DNA from: Mycobacterium sp. DL
GTDB lineage: Bacteria; Actinomycetota; Actinomycetes; Mycobacteriales; Mycobacteriaceae
DNA: 64,000 nt
Direction: 5' to 3'
NCBI RefSeq assembly: GCF_039729195.1
Contig: NZ_CP155796.1
Span: 6,076,001 to 6,140,000 of the forward strand
How positions within the stretch are numbered: position 1 is the first letter of the stretch; every line of letters starts with the position of its first letter. Below are positions 34,450-41,652 of the stretch, in pieces. The translations under genes and the position numbers were made by a program. A model generated the notes under the pieces. The model was not told the origin of the DNA, did no database searches, and was given only the letters and a program-made list of their open reading frames with translations.

Positions 34450-35649
34450 CTAGATGACTCCGGCATCCTTGAGCCGCTCAATCTCCTCCTTCCCGAGACC
34501 GAGAAGGCCACCGAAGACCTCATCGTTGAACGCTGCTTTCTCCGGCCCGGTGTGAGTGACATTCCCTGGCGTCTCGCTGAAAGTGATGGCCACGTTCTGC
34601 ATTCGCACCGGTCCGAGCTCAGGATCCTCGATCTCCACCAGGTTGCCGCGAGCCTCGACCTGGCTGTCTGTGAACATGTCCGCGACGTTGTTCACGGGGC
34701 CCATGGTGGCCTGGTGCTTGCGCGCGAGCGCCACAAGGTCGTCGCGATCCCGGCCAATTATCGACTTGCGCAACAGGTCGGCCAGGGCGGCGCCGTTTGC
34801 AACGCGCAAAGCGTTGGTCGAGAACCGCTCGTCAGTCAGTAGGTGGTCCAGTTCTAGTGCCCGGCAGATTCTTTCGAATGTCGCCTGCGTCGAGCCGGAG
34901 ATGGCGACCCAGTGCCCGTCGCGGGTCAGATACGTTCCCCGGGGGGCGACGAACGGATTGTCGGCCCCGTAGCGTTCCTGGATAACTCCCAGTTGGTCGT
35001 AGTTGATCACCTGTGGACCGAGCATCGTGAACAACCCCTCGTACAGTCCGAGGTCGATCTCTTGGCCACCGTGCCCTTGGTCTCGGTTGTAGACCGCCAC
35101 CATCACCGCGAAGGCGGCGAAGATGGCTGCGGAGGTGTCGCCGAGGCCGAACGGTTGGATCAGCGGCTCCCGGTCGTCGTGCCCGTTGACGTAGGCGGCG
35201 CCGGCGAAAGCCTCGACCAGCGAACCGAATCCAGGCTCGTGCGCTAAGGGACCGGTGCGCCCGAACCCCGTGAGATGCACCATGATCAGATCTGGATTGG
35301 CGGCCGCAAGATCGTCGTATCCGATGCCCCAACGCTCGACGGTTCCGGTGCGAAAATTCTCCACGACAACGTCGACTTCGGCGGCCAGTTTGCGGACCAG
35401 GTCGCGTCCCTGGGGGTTGCCTAGGTCAATGGTTATCGTGCGCTTGTTCCGATTGATGACCTTGAAGAAAAGTCCGACGCCGTCCTTTTGCAGTCCCCAT
35501 TTGCGCATCTCGTCGCCGCGAGTCGGATGCTCGACCTTGATCACATCGGCGCCGTAGTCGGCCAGGTGCATTGTCGACATCGGGCCGGCCAGCAGGTTGC
35601 TCAGATCGAGCACCCGCAGGCCCTCCAACGGCTGCCTACTCGTAGTCAT
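34450..35649 (-). CDS. CaiB/BaiF family CoA-transferase
   Basis: A 399-residue class III CoA-transferase. It begins with LEGLRVLDLSNLLAGPMSTMHLADYGADVIKVEHP, the family hallmark, and the catalytic aspartate lies in GLGDTSAAIFAAF (near residue 169). Such enzymes move CoA between carboxylic acids through an aspartyl-CoA intermediate. It overlaps the GntR gene by 14 bases and precedes the importer, so it probably activates the imported acid. The acyl donor is unknown. Confidence 0.9.
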   Translation of the reverse strand: MTTSRQPLEGLRVLDLSNLLAGPMSTMHLADYGADVIKVEHPTRGDEMRKWGLQKDGVGLFFKVINRNKRTITIDLGNPQGRDLVRKLAAEVDVVVENFRTGTVERWGIGYDDLAAANPDLIMVHLTGFGRTGPLAHEPGFGSLVEAFAGAAYVNGHDDREPLIQPFGLGDTSAAIFAAFAVMVAVYNRDQGHGGQEIDLGLYEGLFTMLGPQVINYDQLGVIQERYGADNPFVAPRGTYLTRDGHWVAISGSTQATFERICRALELDHLLTDERFSTNALRVANGAALADLLRKSIIGRDRDDLVALARKHQATMGPVNNVADMFTDSQVEARGNLVEIEDPELGPVRMQNVAITFSETPGNVTHTGPEKAAFNDEVFGGLLGLGKEEIERLKDAGVI

Positions 35650-36370
35650 TGCCGGCCTCCGGAGCCTCGCTGTAGAGCTCCGGTGGGACCGGACGGTTGA
35701 GTGCGATGAGCAGAGTGCGGGCGATCTCCATCTTGCGGCCCATCGAGACTGCTCCGGCTTGATGCCAGTCGCCTGCTTTGAGGCAGTCGACCAGCTTGTT
35801 GTGATGGCTGGACGAGCGACTCAGTTCACGGGTGTCGACACCGAAGATGACGGCGTAGTCGAAGTGACCGTCAGTCAGCTCTTCCACCATCCGGCGGATG
35901 TTGGCGTAAGGACAGCGCGCCAGGATCAGCGCGTGGAACTCCCGGTTTACGGCGACGTATCCCTCCGTTTCGTCCTGCATGGCAAGCAGTTCCATGTCCT
36001 GCGCCATCGAGGCGAGTTTCGCCAGGTCGGTCTCGGAGAGATTCGGGCCTGCCAACCTTGTCGACAGTGCTTCAACTTCGCCACGCAGCAGGTAGGCGCC
36101 TGGGATGTCTTCGGGGGTGATCGTGGTGACGCAAGCGCCGCGGTTTCTGTTGACCACGCACAGTCCGTCGCTTTGAAGCATGCGGATGGCTTCGCGCACG
36201 GGCAGGTCGCTCACGCTGTAGGTCTGTGCGATCTCTCGAACCACCAGACGTTGGCCGTCGCGCAGATCTCCTTTGAGGATGCGCGACCGCAGCGCCGCGT
36301 GAACGCGTTCAGACGCGCTCATTTCGGCTGTGCCTGAGTCTTCGTCATTTTCGATCTGATCGAATTTCAC
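35636..36370 (-). CDS. GntR/FadR family regulator of the CoA-transferase operon
   Basis: A 244-residue regulator with an N-terminal winged helix (about residues 17-85: HAALRSRILKGDLRDGQRLVVREIAQTYSVSDLPVREAIRML) and a C-terminal FCD ligand domain with metal-binding histidines (REFHALI and SSSHHNKL). The GTG at 36370 is placed directly at the start expected from the -10 box, so the mRNA is probably leaderless; an ATG at 36322 is the alternative. It is the first gene of the operon and two palindromes flank its promoter, so it should repress the operon and itself, with release by an organic acid. Confidence 0.85.
   Translation of the reverse strand: MKFDQIENDEDSGTAEMSASERVHAALRSRILKGDLRDGQRLVVREIAQTYSVSDLPVREAIRMLQSDGLCVVNRNRGACVTTITPEDIPGAYLLRGEVEALSTRLAGPNLSETDLAKLASMAQDMELLAMQDETEGYVAVNREFHALILARCPYANIRRMVEELTDGHFDYAVIFGVDTRELSRSSSHHNKLVDCLKAGDWHQAGAVSMGRKMEIARTLLIALNRPVPPELYSEAPEAGNDYE
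36350..36364. promoter_or_regulatory. GntR operator O1 (downstream)
   Basis: TTCGATC-T-GATCGAA is a perfect 15-base palindrome. If translation starts at GTG 36370 it covers codons 3 to 7 of the regulator gene, just downstream of the predicted transcription start. Confidence 0.75.
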
Positions 36371-36376
36371 CGGCCA

Positions 36377-36405
36377 AATGTAGCGAACATCACAGTGGCG
36401 GTCAA
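36377..36405 (-). promoter_or_regulatory. Housekeeping-type promoter of the GntR operon
   Basis: On the minus strand TTGACC (36400-36405), a 17-base spacer and TACATT (36377-36382) form a near-ideal SigA promoter. Transcription should start about at the GTG of the regulator, 7 bases after the -10. Confidence 0.7.
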
Positions 36406-36408
36406 CAG

Positions 36409-36425
36409 ATTCGATCCGATCGAAT
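36409..36425. promoter_or_regulatory. GntR operator O2 (upstream)
   Basis: ATTCGATC-C-GATCGAAT is a perfect 17-base palindrome with the same core as O1. It lies 4 bases upstream of the -35 box. The centres of O1 and O2 are 60 bases apart, so the pair brackets the promoter. Confidence 0.75.
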
Positions 36426-36948
36426 CCACTCCTCCGGTTCTACGTTCCGGTCCGTCGTAGGCAGTTCACCGGCATGAGCCTGCTAGGACGTTCGACCCCA
36501 TCGGTTGCACGCTTGTGAAGCGATCACGCTGCGCGCCCGTCGAACTCCGCGGAGGGGCAGGATCTCCGATGAAGGTCCACCGGTCGACACTTCCGCCGCG
36601 ACAGGGGCGGTGGCGCGGACAGTCACCAATCGGGTCGGTCTGCACTTTGGGGTGATGCAGCTCTTCTTCAGCCCTGAGCCGGGTGCTCTACGTCATCTTG
36701 TGCGGCAGCTGGCTCCGAAGGCCGGCATCAGCGAAGGTGCGGTCCGATGGAACCTCGTCATAGACCACGGCGCAGTTTCGTCGACGGGAACTAACGCGGT
36801 CCTAGCACCACGCCATCCTCCTCGAGCCAGTCATCGCGACTCACCCCAACAGATTCAACCCCGCCGTCGTGACAATCGAGCAACCCGGCTTCTCCCGACC
36901 TCGGCTTGCGGCGAGCGCAAGTCGCAGCATCGACGCGGCGCACGAACC
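36426..36948. other. Gene-poor region, no gene recognised
   Basis: The frames here either contain many stops or lack protein-like composition. The longest open frame (from 36505 on the plus strand, running to 37047) has no recognisable domain and overlaps the minus-strand regulator remnant. I see no repeat, RNA gene or mobile-element end. It is best regarded as decayed DNA. Confidence 0.4.
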
Positions 36949-37083
36949 TCATGCATCTGTGCTGACAATCGACTCGAGGAGGCGGAGGGCCTCAGCCGAC
37001 GGGGACGCGGGCTCGGGCATGTAGGTGACGAGCATCTGCTCGGGTGACGCCTGCGTCGTCCAGGTGATGAAGTTCAGATCGAA
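36949..37083 (-). pseudogene. C-terminal remnant of an XRE/MmyB-type regulator
   Basis: The minus strand encodes 44 residues, FDLNFITWTTQASPEQML then VTYMPEPASPSAEALRLL ... STDA and a TGA. The intact regulator at 48255-49082 ends in nearly the same residues and stop. DNA identity is high over about 130 bases and extends past the stop to a block that in the intact copy is the start of the adjacent MarR gene. The rest of the gene is absent. Confidence 0.8.
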
Positions 37084-37384
37084 GCACATCAGCCCGGCGG
37101 GGATTGCCGACTCGGGTCAGTACGTGGACAACGACTTCTCGGTCGTAACTGTCGATGATGCAGGCTCCATCCGCTTGGTCGACATCCGACCGGAAAGCCG
37201 CACCGTCCCGGGCACCCGCCGCGGGAACCTCGGCAACTTGCGGCGCTGCGCTATGGCGAAAGATAACGGGTTACTTTGCAGCGGCGCCGCCGCGGCCTCA
37301 GATGAAGTCGGAATACGACCGGCGTAAGCGAGGGTCGGTGGAAGGTGCCCCGTGATGTGCTGCTGCCTCGCTTAGACTGCAGCG
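37084..37384. other. Intergenic sequence, no intact gene
   Basis: A plus-strand frame across 37025-37327 contains a protein-like stretch (QYVDNDFSVVTVDDAGSIRL) that may be another gene fragment, but I cannot name a family. The 3' part must hold the promoter of the MarR gene at 37385. No operator could be picked out. Confidence 0.3.
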
Positions 37385-37867
37385 ATGACACCAGCCGAGG
37401 CGCCGCCGTCGTTCGACGGCCCCGCCCCATGGTTGACCGAGGATGAGCGCCGGACCTGGATGGCGCTGCACCGCGTATCGGTGCTGCTTCCCAACGAACT
37501 GGATCGTCAGCTGCGCGAGGACTTCTCGCTCAGCTTCGTCGAGTACTACGTCCTCGTCATGATCTCCGAGCAGGCAGATCGCACGGTCAGGTTGAGCAGA
37601 CTGGCTTTCCTCGTGAACTCCGAGCTGTCGCGGCTCTCCCATCTCATCGGGCGTCTGGAGCAGCGCGGACTGGTTCGCCGGGCGCCTGACCCGACCGACG
37701 GTCGCTGCACGAACGCGATCCTGACCGAAGCCGGACTGACTCAACTGAAGGCGGCGGCCCCTGCCCATGTGCGCGCCGTCCGCAGGCTGGTCTTCGACAT
37801 CCTCGATACCGACCAGCAACACGCGATGCGAGACGCTCTCGACGGGATCGCGTCGAATCTGGGCTAG
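37385..37867 (+). CDS. MarR family regulator
   Basis: A 160-residue winged-helix regulator. The DNA-binding core (about residues 60-115) reads RLSRLAFLVNSELSRLSHLIGRLEQRGLVRRAPDPTDGRCTNAILTEAG. The N-terminal and C-terminal helices form the dimer domain. It converges on the Rieske-ThDP gene with shared stop codons (the two TAGs overlap in CTAG). It may control the Rieske operon, although that operon's promoter is 4 kb away, so this is only a guess. Confidence 0.85.
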   Translation: MTPAEAPPSFDGPAPWLTEDERRTWMALHRVSVLLPNELDRQLREDFSLSFVEYYVLVMISEQADRTVRLSRLAFLVNSELSRLSHLIGRLEQRGLVRRAPDPTDGRCTNAILTEAGLTQLKAAAPAHVRAVRRLVFDILDTDQQHAMRDALDGIASNLG

Positions 37868-39828
37868 TGCGTTCTCGGGTCGGTCATGATCTCCACCATG
37901 GCCGGTCCGGGGTGCTCGAGCGCTTCTGCGATGACGGACCCGACGTCGGCCGGATCGGTGACACGCTTGCCGTAGGCGCCGCAGTCACGGGCCAGCGATG
38001 AGAAGTCGGGATTCAGCAGCGACGTCTGCCAGACCGCATACTCGGCGCTGCGCTGTTCTTCGCTGATCTTGGCGAGTTCGCCGTTGTTGAGCAGGATGTG
38101 GGTGATGTTCATGTCGTACTTCACAGCGGTGGTGAATTCGGCGAGGTACTGACCGAATCCACCGTCGCCGGTGACGGCGATGATCGGGCGATCCGGCCCC
38201 GCCGCCCACGCGCCGAGGGCGGCCGGGAAGCCGAAGCCGATCGAACCGAGATAGCCCGACATGAGAACCGCCTGTGACGTGGGTTCGAAATACCGCCCGA
38301 ACGAGTAGGCGTGGTTGCCCACGTCGACTGTCATGACGGCGTTCTCAGGTGCCAGCCCGTTCAGCACGTGGAAGACCGTCGCTGCGGACACCCGCCCGTT
38401 GCCCCGCGCTACAACCGCACGTCGGGCCTTCTCCGTGCGCCACACCGCCCAGCGTTCGGCGATCTCCGGGCGCTGGTCGACGATCTCCGGGTGAATGCGC
38501 AGACCTTCCGCCAACGCGCAGGCGGTGACCCCCACATCGCCGAGTACCGGCACCGTTACAGGCTGGAACCGGCCGAGCATCAGAGGATCGGTGTCCACCT
38601 GCACTGTCGGCTTATAGGGCGAGATACCGCTGTGGTTCGAAAACGATGCGCCGAACACCAGCAACAGGTCGGCCTTGTTCATCATCCAGGAAGCGACGGG
38701 TGTTCCGGAACGTCCCAGGACTCCGCAGGCCAGTGGATGCCTGTCGGAGATCTGCCCCTTGGCTTTGAACGTGGTCAGGATCGGGGCGTTCAATCGTTCG
38801 GCAAGTGAAATCACCTGTGCCATATCGTATTTAGCGCCCGCACCCACCACGACAACCGGCCTGGCGGCGGCTGCGATGCGGTCGAGAGCCTCCTCGAGCG
38901 CAGGTGCGGGCGGGCCAACGCGAAGGTCGGGCATCCGCCCAGTGGGGTCGGAGGCGGGCTGTCGCGGCGCCGCGAGTACCTGCACCTCGTCGGGCAGGAC
39001 GAGGTGCCCGACTCCGCGTTCGAGAATGGCGTGCTTGAGTGCCATTGTCATCAGTTCGGCGTGGTCGGATCCCGAGCGGACCATGGCCGAATAGGTGGAG
39101 ACGTCGGCGAACGCGGCGAGCAGGTCGATGTCCTGGAAGGCGCCTTTGCCTGCAACAGACGAATCCACGTTGCCCGAGAGGGCCAGCACCGGTGCACGGT
39201 CTGCCTTCGCGTCGTACAGACCGGTCAGCAGGTTCGTGGAACCTGGCCCGGCGATGCCGAAGCAGGCGGCGGGCCTGCCGGTCAGCTTGCCGTAGGCCGA
39301 TGCCGCGAAGGCCGCCGCCCCCTCGTGACGAATGCCGAAGTAGCGGAGCTTGCCCTCGGTCTCCGCACGGTGCATCGCCTCCGCCATACCGAGATTCGAG
39401 TGCCCGACCATCCCGAATACCGTGTCGACTCCCCAGTTGGTCATCGTCTCGACCAGCACGTCGCTGACCGTACGAACGTGTGGGGCAGGCGCCGGCGTGC
39501 CTACGTAGACCCCGTCCGCGCGAACCTCAACAGGGTAGGTTGGGACGTCGAAGTCGGGTCCGCCTGCGGCTTCACCAGTGAACGGGTCGAAATCGAAGCC
39601 GTGCCAGGGACACCGGATCTTTCCGTTCTCCAGGGTGCCCTGCCCCAGCGGCCCGCCTTGATGGGGGCAGCGGTTGTCGATGGCGCCGAACTCGCCGCGC
39701 AGTTTCGTCAGCGCGACGGACTTCAGACCGACAGGGCACACCGTCACTTCCCCCTCGTCGAGGGATTCGGAGTCGATCGCTTTATGCCATTGCATGTTTC
39801 GGCCGTGATCGATGTTGTCGTACGTCAC
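37864..39828 (-). CDS. Rieske-ThDP fusion enzyme (acetolactate synthase/pyruvate oxidase-like)
   Basis: A 654-residue fusion. Residues 1-112 are a Rieske [2Fe-2S] domain with C54-x-H56-x16-C73-x2-H76. Residues about 118-654 are a complete ThDP enzyme of the acetolactate synthase/pyruvate oxidase group: catalytic Glu169 in IRHEGAAAFAASAYG, the central domain with VVVVGAGAKYDMAQV, and the metal/ThDP motif GDG (554-556) to NN (581-582). ThDP enzymes decarboxylate 2-keto acids. A fused Rieske cluster could take electrons from the carbanion intermediate, making it an oxidoreductase, which is inference. The GTG start overlaps the preceding stop (GTGA). The preceding gene also carries a Rieske domain. 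Confidence 0.85.
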   Translation of the reverse strand: MTYDNIDHGRNMQWHKAIDSESLDEGEVTVCPVGLKSVALTKLRGEFGAIDNRCPHQGGPLGQGTLENGKIRCPWHGFDFDPFTGEAAGGPDFDVPTYPVEVRADGVYVGTPAPAPHVRTVSDVLVETMTNWGVDTVFGMVGHSNLGMAEAMHRAETEGKLRYFGIRHEGAAAFAASAYGKLTGRPAACFGIAGPGSTNLLTGLYDAKADRAPVLALSGNVDSSVAGKGAFQDIDLLAAFADVSTYSAMVRSGSDHAELMTMALKHAILERGVGHLVLPDEVQVLAAPRQPASDPTGRMPDLRVGPPAPALEEALDRIAAAARPVVVVGAGAKYDMAQVISLAERLNAPILTTFKAKGQISDRHPLACGVLGRSGTPVASWMMNKADLLLVFGASFSNHSGISPYKPTVQVDTDPLMLGRFQPVTVPVLGDVGVTACALAEGLRIHPEIVDQRPEIAERWAVWRTEKARRAVVARGNGRVSAATVFHVLNGLAPENAVMTVDVGNHAYSFGRYFEPTSQAVLMSGYLGSIGFGFPAALGAWAAGPDRPIIAVTGDGGFGQYLAEFTTAVKYDMNITHILLNNGELAKISEEQRSAEYAVWQTSLLNPDFSSLARDCGAYGKRVTDPADVGSVIAEALEHPGPAMVEIMTDPRTH

Positions 39829-41453
39829 AGTGGCACCACTCCTGCGTAGGGGACTCCGCTGAGATAGGCGAAGTCACGGTCGAACGTGACCAGGTCGTCG
39901 AGTTCGAACTCGGAGAGGCGTCGGTGGCCACATGCCCTGGCGAGAACCACCATCAGCTCGACGGTGGAGTGTAGAAAGCGGTGCAGGCGCTGCGCGGCAA
40001 GTTGCACAGGCAGCCGGTCGCGAAGGTGGGGCTGCTGCGTGGCGATCCCCACCGGACAGGCGTTGCTGTTGCACGCGCGCATCCCGACGCATCCGATGGC
40101 TTGAAGTGCCGAGTTGGACAATCCGATGGCATCTGCGCCCAGCGCCAAAGCCTTGACCATGTCGGCCGCGGTACGAATCCCCCCGGTGACGGCAAGCGTG
40201 ACGTCGTGGGCCCCGGACGCTGTCAGGTGCCGTCGCGCCCTGGCCAGTGCCGGGATCGTCGGTACGGAGATGTTGTCGCGGAACAGAGTTGGTGCTGCGC
40301 CAGTTCCACCACCGCGCCCGTCGAGGATGATGTAGTCGACACCGATCGCCAGAGCCGCGTCGATATCGCGTTCGATCTGCTGCGCACTCATCTTGTACCC
40401 GATGGGAATTCCCCCGGACGCCTCTCGCACCTGTGCGGCGAAGTCGCGAAACTGATCGAGCGAGGTCCAATCGGGGAACCGGGCGGGAGAGATCGCAGCC
40501 GTGCCCTCCGAAAGGCCCCGCACCTCGGCGATCTTGCCGGTCACCTTGGTTCCGGGCAGATGGCCGCCGGTGCCGGTTTTGGCGCCTTGTCCGCCCTTGA
40601 AGTGAAATGCCTGCACCTTTTGAAGATGCTCGAAATTCCACCCGAAACGGGCGGAGGCAAGTTCATAGAAGTATCGCTCGTTGTGCTGCTGCTCTTCGGG
40701 AAGCATGCCGCCTTCGCCGGAACAGATTCCGGTGCCGGCCAGCTGCGCGCCCGCGGACAAAGCGACCTTGGCCTCCTCCGAGAGCGCTCCAAAGCTCATA
40801 TCACTGACGAACAGCGGGATATCCAGTACCAGTGGCTGTTTGGCCGCAGGCCCGATCACTGTCGTGGTATCGACCGGCTCGTCCTCCAGCAGCGGCAATC
40901 GCGCCAGTTGCCCGGTCACCAGCTGGATCGACTCCCACTTCGGCAATTGATCCCTGGGCACGCCCATGGCCGCCATCGGTCCGTGGTGGCCGACGTTGTC
41001 CAGGCCGTGTGCCGCGAGTTCGTGGATGTGTGTGACGAACGGTTCGTCGGCGGAGTCGGCCGGCTTGATCCAGCGGCCCTGATAGCCGTCATCCTCGTAG
41101 GCCACCGAGTCGGCGCGCTTGAAGTCCGTCACCGACGACTCATCCAGGTACACGTCGCCGCCTGACACCCAGGCGGGAAACTTGGCGAGCGCTACCGCGC
41201 GGTTCACCGGTGACACGCCAGTCTCGGAGTCGTATCGCCAACCGTGCACGCCGCACACCACCAGGTCGCCCTCGATACGCCCGTCCGCCAGGAGCGCACC
41301 CCGATGGGGGCACCGACCGTTGAGGGCGGACACGCTCTCGCCTCGGCGGATGAGGATGATGTCCACACCACCAACCGAGACGGGATGCGGTTTGTCGGGT
41401 GTCAGGTCGTCCAAGGACGCCACCCGCAGTGCATTCGCTGTACCGATACTCAC
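39825..41453 (-). CDS. Rieske-glutamate synthase-like FMN/Fe-S fusion protein
   Basis: A 542-residue fusion. Residues 1-105 are a Rieske domain with C48-x-H50-x16-C67-x2-H70. Residues about 125-542 match the synthase domain of glutamate synthase: DMSFGALSEEAKVALSAGAQ, GGQGAKTGTGGHLPG, DGRGGGTGAAP, AVTGGIRTAADMVKALALGAD, and the [3Fe-4S] cysteines C455-x5-C461-x4-C466. The glutaminase domain and the small NADPH subunit are missing, so the Rieske cluster may replace the usual electron input. It is the first gene of a two-gene operon, starting at a GTG behind GAGGAG. The true substrate is unknown. Confidence 0.85.
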   Translation of the reverse strand: MSIGTANALRVASLDDLTPDKPHPVSVGGVDIILIRRGESVSALNGRCPHRGALLADGRIEGDLVVCGVHGWRYDSETGVSPVNRAVALAKFPAWVSGGDVYLDESSVTDFKRADSVAYEDDGYQGRWIKPADSADEPFVTHIHELAAHGLDNVGHHGPMAAMGVPRDQLPKWESIQLVTGQLARLPLLEDEPVDTTTVIGPAAKQPLVLDIPLFVSDMSFGALSEEAKVALSAGAQLAGTGICSGEGGMLPEEQQHNERYFYELASARFGWNFEHLQKVQAFHFKGGQGAKTGTGGHLPGTKVTGKIAEVRGLSEGTAAISPARFPDWTSLDQFRDFAAQVREASGGIPIGYKMSAQQIERDIDAALAIGVDYIILDGRGGGTGAAPTLFRDNISVPTIPALARARRHLTASGAHDVTLAVTGGIRTAADMVKALALGADAIGLSNSALQAIGCVGMRACNSNACPVGIATQQPHLRDRLPVQLAAQRLHRFLHSTVELMVVLARACGHRRLSEFELDDLVTFDRDFAYLSGVPYAGVVPL

Positions 41454-41576
41454 GACACTCCTCGCCGGGGCTGGGCAACGGGATTCGCAGCCGGTCCCGG
41501 AACCCGAGCGAGGCTGCTCGGCGGTCGCGGTTAGCGCAAATGGATGTTCAGGTCGCCGCCCACAGTACCGAGCGTT

Positions 41577-41592
41577 ACATGAACGTTCAAGT
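41577..41592. promoter_or_regulatory. Candidate operator of the Rieske operon
   Basis: ACATGAACGTTCAAGT is a 16-base near-palindrome with a perfect TGAACGTTCA core, about 125 bases upstream of the first Rieske gene in a 199-base intergenic region. A weaker related half-site (TGTTCA) lies near 41544. The binding protein is unknown. Confidence 0.5.
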
Positions 41593-41652
41593 AGGTTGTC
41601 ACTGACTTTTCTCGGAAGTGCTCTGCGAGGGCGGGTTTCGATCCTCTTCCGG

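Noticed and set aside
36505..37047. Plus-strand open frame of 180 codons in the gene-poor region
   Set aside because: It overlaps the minus-strand regulator remnant, which explains part of its openness, and shows no domain or start signals.
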